NCBI GenBank assembly: GCA_951394405.1
Contig: OX596338.1
Location: 62,001 to 126,000, forward strand
Reading direction: 5' to 3'
DNA from: Coprinellus micaceus
Lineage: Eukaryota; Basidiomycota; Agaricomycetes; Agaricales; Psathyrellaceae
Length of the DNA: 64,000 nucleotides
How positions within the stretch are numbered: the first letter of the stretch is position 1; each line of letters begins with the position of its first letter. Below the pieces are notes generated by a model, which was given only the letters and a program-made list of their open reading frames with translations, was not told the origin of the DNA and made no database searches. A program made the translations under genes and the position numbers. Below are positions 34,690 through 45,366 of this stretch, one piece after another.

Positions 34690-35122
34690 CTATGTGTTAC
34701 ATTGTCTTGAACACTCACGTATGCTTGGTGAGATGGGTAGTGGAGTGAAGGCTTGAGGGAGGATCGCACCCAGCAGGAAGTGACTATGGGGTCTATTATA
34801 TCGAAGAATAGGTACAATGGGAGTTAACGAACAACATGGGGGGTTCGGATTTACGATACATTCTAGAACGAACAGAGAAAGGAAATGAAAGGAGAATATG
34901 ATCAGGCATAGAGGAAGAACATTAGGCGTAGAAGGATGATGTGAAAGGACCAGGAAAAGGGGGCGGCCAAGGGGGAGCGCGAACAGGCGGAAAGGAGACC
35001 ATGAAGCATACGGGGATGAAGATGGGTAGAAGGGAAACATGAGGCATATGGGGATGAAGATGGGACGGTCGTAAGGGATGGAAGTAAGAGGGTACAGTGA
35101 AGGGGAAGGCGGGGAGGTAAAG
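34690..35122. other. Intergenic, divergent-side spacer without gene
   Basis: This spacer lies between the 3' end of the RING gene (35,123) and the WD40 gene start (34,659). A long minus-strand open frame here is low-complexity and overlaps the 3' untranslated region of the RING gene, so I do not count it. Confidence 0.5.
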
Positions 35123-35933
35123 CTAAGCGTGACGCCTACGCTGGCGGCGGTCTTGTTCGCATCCGCCGTCGTCATATCGGGTGTCACTACCCCGCTTTTG
35201 CGAGTGCCTAGGGGAAGGGGTATCTAAACAAACCTTCAGCCGCCACGCAATCACTTCGGCGTAATAAAAAAAGACTCACCAGTGCTCTTAGCAAGGGGAG
35301 CCGCGTTCAAGCATTGCTTGGCATCGTTGTACTAAGGTATCGTTAGACCGAAGACGCTGATAGGGTTCGGCTTGAAGGAGCAACGTACCTTTGCCTCGGC
35401 GGCGGCAAGTTGGATGAGAAGGGCGGCATTTTCGGAACTGGCTTCAACGAGGCGAGCCTCGCAATGCTGAAGAGAAAACATGGTGTCCTTGAGTGAGGTG
35501 CGAGCTTTCTGGGCACTAGCCGTGAAGCGGGCAAGAGAGCCAAGCTGGTTCGAGATGCAGTGAGAAAGGCTGCTGATCTCAGCAGAGTTCGAGATGGTCA
35601 GAGTCTTGAGCTGGTCGCGCAGTTGGTGGAGTGCTGTAGTCGCTCTACAGTTTGAGTAAGAATCGCACTAGTTATAGATGCGAAAGGCGCGAAAGCGTAC
35701 GTGAATGTGGCCTCTACATCTTTCTCTGGTTTGGTTTCCACAACAGAATACGAGACGGTCCGTATGTCGCGGGGACGCATGTTGGGGACGCATCGAGCAC
35801 TGGGGCAAGTCATGCCTCTACGGAGCAATTCGGTGCAGCAATTGGAGCAGAATGTGTGACCGCAGCGAATGAGCTGAAGGGGGCGATCGATGGGATGGCA
35901 GTCGACGGTACAGATGGTGCAGTTGACGAGCAT
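35123..35933 (-). CDS. RING finger-coiled-coil protein next to right repeat (213 aa)
   Basis: Four exons (35933-35701, 35644-35389, 35331-35280, 35223-35123) close to 213 residues. The RING is complete: CTICTVDC, CGHTFCSNC, CPSARC within the first 50 residues. A helical coiled-coil region follows (ALHQLRDQLKTLTISNSAEISS... EARLVEASSENAALLIQLAAAEAK) and a basic tail rich in Arg/Asp. Likely an E3 ubiquitin ligase. Its ATG is only 166 bp from the inner edge of the right repeat, and a CATAAAAAC box lies about 95 bp upstream. Its promoter therefore probably reaches into the repeat. Confidence 0.82.
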
Positions 35934-36098
35934 GGTCGATAGGAAGTTGTGGAAGGCTGAGAGGCAATTGAAGGCGGGTGTGGCGAGGTTCGGTTGGGGA
36001 ATTGAGGAAAGCTAGGTCGCCGTTTTTATGACGGGACCACAGGACTTCCAGCATTTGCATTAGAGGGCGAGTCGCCTCCGTTATGCCGTCGACACGTC

Positions 36099-37079
36099 CC
36101 TGCATGAGTGCTTGAGTAGCGAAAAAGAGAAGAAACGAGCGGAGACGACTGACATGAGGCCTTGTTACAGTTCTTTGAGAGTGGAGATGGGTTGGCGTGC
36201 CCAGACATCGAATTTCTTTCAAAGTGTCCTCGGCGATCGCGTGTCTGAGAGCACAGCGGAGGGTTTGAGCATCGAGTAGAGGGCATGAGGCGGGAGGACG
36301 ATCGAAAGCAGGGGTAGAAAGAGAAAGAAAGTGATATCGGGAGGGCCAGGATGGAGTTTCGTGGTGCTGGAGGACCCTGGAGAACGGTTAGACGAGGCCA
36401 CGAGGGGGCTACATGGCGGTTGGATGAAAGGGCGGAGTGGTGAGAGAAAGAAGAGAGAGCAGCGTCTGCTCGATCGTTATCAGGCCACGTTTCGTGGCTG
36501 ACGGCCCGCCTTCTGGGAGTTACCGGATTGGGGGTGCTCAATCTCGCCGCCGTCGAACATTTTTTTCTGTTCTGGAGAGATATACAAACTCTCGCGAGAG
36601 TTCCCCGTCCCTTCTACCACTGAGATATTGAAGAGAAACAAAAAAAAGCGCTGAATTGTGTCCCCGGTGTCCCCGCAGGCGAAAGGCCAGTGCAATATTG
36701 TTTAACGTCATTCTGTTGCCGAGGCGACATGAGGGTGATAAGGCGGGCATGTTTAATCTATTTCCGGCGCGAAACTAATCATTTCGCGTTTCTTTCTCAT
36801 TGGGGAGATAGCAGGCAGATAACGGCGAAATAAGATATATTCCCTTGGCGAAATTCAACATGTGCCGGCCATGCTGCAGCGATATTCGGCCGACAGAAAA
36901 TCGGCGAAAAACACTATTTTGTCTCCAGGGACACTGCGGTCTCAGAGACGCGAAACGGTCCTATGTACCGGCCATGCTCCCGGCGGTTATAGCCTAGCGG
37001 AATTCCCGGGAAAAACAAACCGCTCGACACGATTTTGATTCAATTTCGCTGACCGTGAAATCGACCCCTGCTTGCAGTG
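36099..37079 (-). repeat. Right terminal inverted repeat (981 bp)
   Basis: Inverted copy of 7,778-8,758, same length, ending in CTTGCAGTG and followed by TCA. It carries the mirrored subterminal motif cluster. Confidence 0.9.
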
Positions 37080-37082
37080 TCA

Positions 37083-37693
37083 GTGACCCATGGTGTATCA
37101 CGGGCCGGTGTATTACTGTACCTCCGCGAAGTCAGGCAAGATGTGGGTATTTAAGGATGTGGATAAGGATGAGGACGAAGTATGTCAGGTATCCACGGTG
37201 TCATGGCGCATGTGGGGGTCTACCGTCTTGCAGCAGAACTTATTGGACCGTTCCCTGGCACAGTATGCAGAATGCGGGTACAGGGCATGGAGAAGGAGCG
37301 GGATTTGCGGAGACACCAGAAGGTGAAATGAGCGTACGAGCGTTGGGATTCTAGATTGCATGTACTGGGTAGTACGGAAACGGGTGCTGAATATAAGCCT
37401 GGACGGTGGGACCGTCTGCACCTTTGCACACGAAATTCTCCACCCTCGTACTACCCACTTCCGCTCCCAGAAAACATTTCCCCCTCCCCGACTCGATCCC
37501 CGCCCTCCTCCTCCGTACCCCTAACCCCACCCCAGCCCCACCGGATCCGGAGTCACATGGCGCGGCACGCCCCGTTCAAACAAGCCGAAAATTCCCACAC
37601 GGCCCCTCCTCGTTGCTCGTAACCCCCACCATCATCACCAGTTTCCGCAACATCGACGACGAGTAGAAGGAAGGACATAGGAAGAAGGAAAAG
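37083..37693 (+). promoter_or_regulatory. Upstream region of BuGZ gene, interrupted by element
   Basis: About 610 bp between the element and the BuGZ start codon. A TATA-like gaatataagcc sits at 37,388, followed by a long C/CT-rich leader (37,440-37,560), typical of fungal promoters. The inverted partner of the 26-bp repeat is at 37,094-37,119. Confidence 0.5.
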
Positions 37694-40600
37694 ATGGGAA
37701 AGAAGAAGAATAAGACTGTGAGTAGAGGATTTCGTGTGTGTTTGGGGAGGAGGAGGAGGAGGTGGAGGAGGGCGACATGGACTTGGATTTGGGACGGGGA
37801 GAACGCGGCGTTGCTGTGGATGGATGGACGTCCTCGAGGCGCATACACCCTACCTCCTCAGTGCAGATGACGAGCGACAGTATGCTGACCTAACTTACAG
37901 CTGATCCGACCATGGTGCTGGTACTGCGAGCGCGAGTTTGAAGATGAAAAAGGTGCGTCTTTTCTTCCTCTCTTCATCGTCTTGAAGTGTACTCACCAAC
38001 GTCGTTCTCCTCTTCATCCTCCTCGTCTCGCTCACCTCTCACCCCGCCCTTGGGATCGATCGACCACGACTCACCCACAACAACTGTAATGATATCGTAT
38101 CGTATCGTATCGCCAAACTCGACGCATACGCCCATCCAAACTCGCCCTGCGGATGTCGAATCACTCAAACGACGCCCTCGCCCACTCAAATCCGCCGAAA
38201 AACCGGGTGGGTACGCCGATATCGGTCGGAACTCGACGCATAGTCCTCATGCAACACCAAAAAGCGAAACACTTCAAATGCGGGCTGTGCCCCCGCCGGC
38301 TCAACACCGCGGGCGGCCTCGCCGTGCATATACAGCAGGTGCACAAGTTGGAGGCGGATAAGTGCGTATCTGTGTTTCTTTGTCTCTTTGCTTCGATTCG
38401 TGTATCGTTTCGGATTCGTTGGCCTTGCGTTTGCGGCGATTCGTTGGGTTCTGTGCGTTCTCTACGCCTACGCCTCCAGGGGCCCCTTCGTAACGAATGA
38501 GCGCCTCTTCTCCCCGCGTTTGATTGAGCGTTTAGTCGTTTCTTTCCCCTTGGGCGTTCCGCTCCATCTTCTTTGATCGTGTGGATGATAACCTAACTGA
38601 CGATCTCTTTTCCTTCTTCCCTCCACCGAATCTCGTCATCGACTCGACTTCGACCTCGAATCAATCGACCAATCTCGACGTCCGCGTCATCGTCTGCTCG
38701 TCATCGACGGCGCTGCACTCGTTCATGGTGGACCTCTTCCTCAACCTCGCCTACGCTTCTTCAACCTCGCGTCTTCAACCTCGACATCAACCTCGACCCC
38801 TACCTCGGCCTCACACCCTCAACTTCAACCTCACCTCTTCATCTCCCTCCTATGAACCCTCACAGCCTCCCCCGCATCGACAACGCCCTCCCGGGTCGGG
38901 ACGGCTACGAAGTCGAGATCTTCGGCATGGAGGGCATCCCCGCGCCGGACGTCGCGGACTACAAGCGGCGCAAGGAGATCGAGCTCGGGCTGAACCCGGG
39001 GAGCATCAGCCAGCCGCAGGCGAAGAGGGTGAAGACGGAGAGTAGGGTTATTGGGGAGGATGAGTTGAGGAGGTACGTTCTTCTCTCTCTTTACCTTCCG
39101 TTACTCTGGGTGTGAAGGGAAAATGAGGAGAAGGCTGATGATCGGATTATAGGCAGCTTGAAGCGCATAAAGCACTCATGGGCGGCGGAGGCGGCGGCCC
39201 TGGCGGTGGAGGCGGTGGAGGAGGAGGGTTCGGACCTGGCGAAGCGATGGGGGAGAGTACGTCCGTGTACGGTGCCCCCGCGCAGGCCTACGCGACCCCG
39301 CCCGTGCCGTTTACGCCGCCGGTTCCTGGGTTTGGGCCGCCGCCGCCTGGGGGTGGGTTTGGTGCGCCCCCAGGTATGACGCCACCTGGGTCTGGGTTTA
39401 CGCCGGGTAGTGGTGGGGGAATGCAAGGAGGGCCGGGAATGGGAGGACCAGGAGGAATGCAGGGAGGAATGGGAGGAGGAGGGATGTATGGGATGGGAGG
39501 GCCGCCGTTGCCTGGGTTCTTACCGCCTGGGTGAGTGCTTTATTCGGTACTTTGCGAAGGTTGAGCTGACGATATCCTGTCTTTCTTCTCGGTCTCTGTG
39601 CTCTGCTCTCGCTCTACGTGCGTACGCCTATGCGGATCTTCCTGTCGCTCTCGCTCTCTCCTCTACACGTTATGCGTACTCCGTCTGCGTATGCGGATGC
39701 CCCTCGCTCTCCCTCTCCCTCTATGCGTCCCCATACGAACAGCGTAACACCCCCACCGGGGTTCAGACCCCCGTTCCCACCTGGGATGCCCGGCGCGCCG
39801 CCGCCGTTCCCGCCTGGGATGCCGGGTGCGCCGCCGTTTCCCCCGGGGGCGTTCCCGCCGCCTGGAGGGTCTGTTGGTGGTGGTGAGTTTGTTTGTTTTC
39901 GTTCGTTTGTGTTTGGTTTCCGTGGGCTCTCCTCCCTTCTTCGTTTCGTAGTTCTTAGTCGCTCTTCGAGTTTCTCATGCTTCACTGCGTCCTCTGTCTC
40001 CCCTTGTTTGTTTTAGTTCATTCGACTTCGCTTTGGGGCGGTGGTTGGGTCTTGGGTTTTATTGGCGTTTCTCTCGTCCTATCGTGCTTGGCCTCTGGAC
40101 TCTCGTTCGTTCGTTCGTTTCGAGGACATTCATCCTTCTCTCGGAGTCGTACATCCTCGACTTCCGACTTTGTCTTTAGAGGCCTTCATCCTACTTTCCA
40201 TTTGGAGTGGCCCTCTTTCGTTCATCCTTCTTTCCTTCGTTCGTCCCGCTTCGTTTATCCTTCTCCCGTTCATTCTAAACACATCACTAACTGCTCCCCT
40301 CTCTAGGCTCGATCCTCCCGCCTTTCCCACCCGGCGCGGGCCCTCCAGGGTTCCCCGGTATGCCGCCCCCGATGCCCGGTATGGGACCTCCGCCGCCGGG
40401 GATGTCGCCTCCTGGGCATCCGGGTCACGCCCCTGGGCCTCCTCCGCCGAGTTTCGTCCCTGCGTCGTCGCAGGGTCCTTCGTCTGTTGGTGGTGGAGGT
40501 CCTCCTCCTCGGCCTTCGAGTGGTGCAGGAGGACCTGGACCTGGAGTGGGGAGTGCTCCGGGCGTTCCGCACCCGCAGCAAATATCGGCTGGTGGAATGG

Positions 40601-41654
40601 GAGAGAGGCAGGTACAACAGGGACCCCCGCCTGAACTCAAGTTGCCGAACCCCGCGCTTGCGCAGACGAACCCGGAGTTTAAGAAGGCTACAGAGTTGAA
40701 GTGGGGGGACGCGAATTTTTGTCCGGTGAGTCGATGTTCCCTGTTGTCTTCCTTCGATGTGTGGTTCCCCTGCGTGGTTGCCCTCGAGTCGGTGACTGGA
40801 TGTCGAGTACGACGGCTGGGTGTCGAGTACGACGGCTGGGTGTTGGTTTCCTTCGTCTGTCTACGCCTTTGGGGTTGACTGTGGCTTCCCTTTCGGTTTG
40901 TTCGAGCTTTTCCGGGAGATTTTCTTCCCTCTCTTCATATAATTTTCTTCTTTCCTGTTCGTCGTCCTCGTTTCATCCCCATTACGTCCGTCGTGCTTTG
41001 CTATCTTTCTATTTCTCTGCACCTTCGATTGTTCGAGGAGGGTAGCACATCTACCGCGATTCTAGCCTTATCTCTGGAGCCGTTGCACGGCGGCCGTCTT
41101 CCGGGCCTCATTCTCTCGTGTTTGTTCGGTCTTCGCTTCGGTTTATACCCTCTTCCTTCTCTTCTCTCTCATTTGCTTTGGCCCCGACCGTCTCTTCCTT
41201 CCTCGTCTCATCTTTCCTCCGTGCCTACTTCGTTCGCCACGAAAGCTATGGAACACCATACTGACTCGCCTTTCATTGAATAGGAGGAACGCCGTGCGAA
41301 CCACCCAAAGTACTATTACGCCGCCAAGGGACAAGCTTTCTCCTCTGATCAGCAAGGTGAGTTTCATCTACACATTCGTCTTCGCTCCCTGCGTTCCACG
41401 GAGATGTGTTTCCGCGTTCCGTGGTACTATACCATGGTCGAACGGACGCATGGAAATGATGGAATGGATGTTGAGCGTATGGACGCTGCGGGGACGCGAA
41501 AGAACGGCTGGATGCGGAAGAATGGCCGAACGTGGAAGGAAGAGACGCTGACGAAAGTTGTGTAGGGAACGGAGAAGCCCAAGAAGGTCAGGATAGTGCG
41601 TATGCTGAAGAACCTAGGGGTAAGAAGAGGGCGAGGGCGGAGGATTTCCTTTAG
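37694..41654 (+). CDS. BuGZ/ZNF207-like C2H2 zinc-finger protein (499 aa)
   Basis: Nine exons (37694-37717, 37901-37952, 38244-38361, 38866-39072, 39153-39530, 39743-39882, 40307-40725, 41284-41356, 41566-41654) close exactly to 499 residues. The N-terminus has the two diagnostic fingers: PWCWYCEREFEDEK...HQKAKH and FKCGLCPRRLNTAGGLAVHIQQVH. ALPGRDGYEVEIFGMEGIPAPD follows, the hallmark of BuGZ. The middle is Gly-rich, then a long Pro/Gly/Met low-complexity region of the kind that drives phase separation in animal BuGZ. The C-terminus is EERRANHPKYYYAAKGQ with a basic tail. Known role in animals: spindle assembly and Bub3 binding; by homology a nuclear/mitotic protein here. Introns of 420-560 bp are far longer than in its neighbours. 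Confidence 0.92.
40801..40840 (+). repeat. Perfect 20-bp tandem duplication in BuGZ intron 7
   Basis: TGTCGAGTACGACGGCTGGG occurs twice in direct succession within the 558-bp intron that follows 40,725. Recent slippage or duplication; no coding effect. Confidence 0.9.
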
Positions 41655-42606
41655 GTGAGTCGAACGTCTTGTTGAATGTGGGCCGGGTCGAGTTGGGGAC
41701 GGCTCCGTCTTCGGGGGGAGCTCAGCTTGGCTTTCGGTACCTGTCCCGTCGCCCTATCAACTCTCGTCGCCATTTCGCTCCCGACTCCTTCCAGCCGGTA
41801 TAAAGGACGATTGCTGATTTACACTCCAATAGATGCGAACGATGAAGCGGCCGAGAGGAAGACACCAGTCCGTCCATCCGTTCATGTCGCGCTTCCGTCC
41901 CCTTCTGCGTGATACTCAAATTTCTCTTTCTTGCTGCATCAAGAATCGATCGTCCATGCCTTTTCGATCATTATGAATGAACCTCCTCGTGCGTCGGCGG
42001 AGTAGGAGTAGTGGGATACAGTGTGGGTTTGGGATTCAGGAGGGAAATGTGAGTGCGTGCGAGGTAGGGGTTTGGTTATTGGCATTCGTGGGTTCGTTCG
42101 CGCTTGACCACCCAGGGTTATTCGTCCACCGTCCTCGGCCGTCGTCGTCGGGTTTTGTATTTGCCGTACGTCCACCACTCCCACTTCCTTCTACAGCCCA
42201 GTCATCTCTGTCTGCTCTGCGCTCTGTACGTCCATGTTGTTTCTTTTTTCTTTCCCTTCTTTCGTGTTGTTGTGTTATGTTGTAATCTTTTCTAATCCCT
42301 TTTAATTCGATGGTTCTCTCTTGTGATGACTTTCGTGCCTGACGCTTCGATGTGAGCCTGGGGGACACCGGTATGGGGAAGGTTCGTCCCGCATGAGACT
42401 GTTGTGGAATCCCTTCGTGTCGTGGCCCATTCTTTGAAGCCGCTCGACTTCCCGCACCGCACCAATGACAGGGAAATCGATGGATCGGCGGCGATAAGCG
42501 CCCACCAGCGGACCAAGGTTCCCGTCACCCTTAGGTCGTAACAGGGCCAAAGTCGATCCTGATTATCACCAGCTGCAACGAGGGCTGCGTTCTCACTCCG
42601 GCGGCC
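41655..42606. other. Intergenic, no gene
   Basis: 3' region of BuGZ and upstream region of the first right-flank F-box copy. Short T/C-rich open frames only. Confidence 0.5.
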
Positions 42607-44343
42607 ATGAGCGCTAGCCAGCTGATCCCCTCCATGCAGAATCTCGTCGCGGCCCTGGATCTAGGAGCTCCGGCGACCAACGCCTGCGACGTCGGCGTCC
42701 CCTGCGAGATCTGGATGGAGATCGCAGTGCTCCTCGACGGTACCGACGCTCTCTCGCTTCCATTGGTACGTTCAAGTTCACGATATCTCCTTGACCGAAG
42801 CACACCGAAATCTGAATCCGAGTTGGATCGCTTAGACGTGCAAGACTATTTACTCGTTCCTATCCTCAAGATCGTCCTGGACTCGAGTTCTCCAGTCCGT
42901 CTGCCGCAGATACGGAGTGTTTCCGCCGACCTTCCCCGTCGAAACCATGTCGACTTCTGAGATCAAGAATGCGGCGTTGAGGCCTGGCCGGTGGGGCCAA
43001 CGTTTCTCTTCTACGCTCCCCCAATGGCCGTACTACAGGTCCCCTTGGGGAGGTTTGCAGCCCCCAGACACCATTCAGTGCGGTGAAATCGTCGGATTCA
43101 TCCCAGGCGGAAGGTTCCTCCTCACGGGCTCTTGTGAGCTCTCAACCGTTACTCTGTGGGACTTGGGAGTTCCCGGGAGCGTGAATGTGAGCGGTCCCAA
43201 AATGATCGCTACCTACACCGCGAAAGGCTCTGCCCCTCGGGATTCCAAATACGCCGTATGTGCGGCCTCTGAAAGCACCCTGCGTGTGTTGGTCATGCTG
43301 CGCATTCGAAACGACGAGTACTTGTGAGTCCAATCCGGAGTTCCAGGTCCTCTAAGCTAATCGCCGCTTGTAGAGCCAGAGTGCTTCTCATCGAGCCGTC
43401 GAGCGAGAGCCCTGCCTTCGCTGATGTCGCGTCTCTTCTAATCGTGAACCAGAAGGGCGATATGAAACCTCCTTTGATCAGGGGAAGTCATGTAATCCTC
43501 TCCTCTCGTCAGTCTGTGGCTCTTTGGGACTATAGTGAACAGCGCACGGCGTGCTGGACAGTTCCTGGTCCATACGCAGTATCCCCGAGATGACAGGTAA
43601 GAATTTACCCGTGGTATGGCTTCTCGTTGAGCCTGGCGTTAATACCTAACCACACAGATGTGCCTTCCGGATGAACACCTACTTGTGCGCCTCGGGTCGG
43701 ACGGATGTATGGGATGGAACTTGCCTCTGTCGAGAAGCCAGATGTTGCGCGTCAACGGGCCAATCGGAATCGGCAACTCAATCACCCTCTCCCCCGACTT
43801 GACCTACACATACCCATGGCGTCCTCACAGCTCATTCATACCCACCGTGCTCGTAAACCTGTGCCCTGCCGCGATGAATCCCATTGGGATAAACGTTCAG
43901 CTCCCAGGAATGTCGTCGTTCGATATCACATAGAGCTTGGCACTCCCATGGCGCAGGATGGCTGCAGCATGCAACCGGCGACATCGTTCCACCTCCAGCC
44001 CATTTCTATTGGTGTACTTCCACGGGGGACCTCTCCTACGAAGATGGGTGGCCACTTTGGCCACGGCGTCCTCCGGAGACCGTCCCCCACAGCGGGGACG
44101 CCTCTGGGTGCACTGGGGGTCTATCGCGCAGATCCATGCATCGGGGACAACGACTACCTGCAAGGCACAACCGCCGAATTAACGTCAAGAGTCTCCCCAG
44201 TGGATATTTTACCATTGAAGGAACCGGAGGGTGTGCTTCTGCCTCTCGCAGGTTGCACCTTATCGGGTCGATTCCTCTATGGGGTGAACTATAGTGCGAA
44301 TGGGCCGATCTTTCTAACCGCCTGCGTTAATTATCCTCCATAA
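42607..44343 (+). pseudogene. F-box-family pseudogene, A subtype, nearly full length
   Basis: Structure matches the intact gene at 49.98 kb. Exon 1 (42607-42765) has a good F-box VPCEIWMEIAVLLDGTDALSLPL. Exon 2 (from 42836) reads TCKTIYSFLSSRSSWTRVLQSVCRRYGVFPPTFP, then FIPGGRFLLTG and VTLWDLG. Exon 3 starts near 43,375 and exon 4 near 43,658. Two lesions break it. An in-frame TGA at 43,590-43,592 sits where paralogues have ATT just before the donor. A one-base loss near 43,903 shifts the frame at the QLP(R)NVVVRYH block, and the correct frame resumes to 44,343. A shortened F-box protein could still be made from the first exons. High similarity to paralogues means the lesions are recent. Confidence 0.8.
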
Positions 44344-44559
44344 TTAGGCCTTGATTTTGCGATTCAGCCCCCTCCCTCTCTGTGGTGTATCTCCTGACCC
44401 ACCTCTCAGCGCCCCGCACCGTCATCATGGAAAATTTGGTCCCTGGACGTCGTTCATCGGGCTGACGGCCCGCATCTCCGTCCCCTTCCATCCTGCCAGA
44501 CGTCCCCAACGCCCCTCCTTCTCCTGTACAGTGTCTATCCCGATTCCTATTTTATTTGC

Positions 44560-45125
44560 GCTTTGCTTTCAATGATCACCTTCGGTTGCTCTTCCCTCCT
44601 TAACCATTCGATGACTCCTCGTTACCTACATCTGTCCGATCGCCCTCCCGTCGTTTGCTACGTTCTATTTGACTTCTTCTACTTTACGCAGCAAGAGGGC
44701 GATCCTGAGAAGGGGGTCACCCGATACGCACTCACGATCAGACGCGCCGAGCCAACAAAATACGACCTTTCTTGCACTCCTCTCGCCTGTGGCCACCTTC
44801 CATCATTGAAGTACTTTCCAGGCGGTGAGCCTTTGAATGGAATACCTTTTGAGCTTCCGAACACACCTCTTAACAGCCATGGTGCCCGGTCATACCTCTA
44901 CAATCCGATCGACAATCTGTTTCCCGATACTGATTGAACGACTCTCATAGCAGTGGCGGAAAGGTCCCCGGTCGAGTTGGTGCCGTTGCTCAAGGCCTTT
45001 CCGAGTGCGTCATGCCCAGTTTCTGGGCGTGTGCTCTATCAGCTCGACATCGAGAACCGGGGGGACAACCGATGTTTTGTGCAGATTACCTGCGATACAA
45101 TCCATCCCGGCGAGCTGGAATATAA
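44560..45125 (+). pseudogene. 3' fragment of a D-subtype F-box-family gene
   Basis: It encodes the C-terminal third of the D subtype only: FDFFYFTQQEGD...VTRYALTIRR, LACGHLPSLKYFPGGEPLNGIPFELP, YLYNPIDNLFPDT, then a stop where the intact copies continue. AERSPVELVPLL and SGRVLYQ come next. No F-box or first blades upstream. Matches the 3' end of the gene at 54.29 kb. It sits 240 bp from the 3' end of a DUF6534 gene, mirroring the 54-58 kb arrangement. Confidence 0.75.
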
Positions 45126-45366
45126 TGGAGAGTGGGTACATCAATCGATCTATGGTCGTCGCGGTCATCGCTTCTGGGCTTATTTTTTCTGTTAATGTAA
45201 CGCTACGAATTGTTTTGGATTGCTGAGGGTCTCATGCTATGATACAATTTCTACACGAATTCAAATGGTCCTTAAACCAGACGCTCGGGGCTCGTCCTGC
45301 AATCAGCTACCCGACAATCCATTCCTTGAGGTTTGGCCAGGTTGCTGCGGATGGGGATTGAACCGA

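Larger units (their letters stand above)
7778..37079. mobile_element. 29.3-kb CACTA-like / Plavaka (KDZ) giant transposon with cargo genes
   Basis: Two 981-bp inverted repeats (7,778-8,758 and 36,099-37,079) bound the segment. Their outer tips are CACTGCAAGCAGG and its complement, flanked on both sides by TCA. Offsets correspond exactly: for example the motif 395 bases in from the left tip lies 395 bases in from the right tip, so there is no net indel. A spliced Plavaka-type transposase is encoded at 10,876-15,191 with its three acidic catalytic positions. Around it are about thirteen other genes on both strands. CACTG tips, long repeats with subterminal motif clusters, a 3-bp target duplication and a KDZ-group transposase all fit one DNA transposon. 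Near-identical repeats suggest recent movement. The alternative is an inverted duplication enclosing host genes, which is less likely given the tips and TCA repeat. Confidence 0.8.

Noticed and set aside
34690..35187. 165-codon Pro/Leu-rich minus-strand frame
   Set aside because: It reads through the last exon and 3' region of the RING gene in another frame; low complexity.
7778..37079. LTR retrotransposon explanation for the repeated ends
   Set aside because: The long repeats are inverted, not direct, tips are CACTG rather than TG...CA, and no gag/pol frames exist inside.
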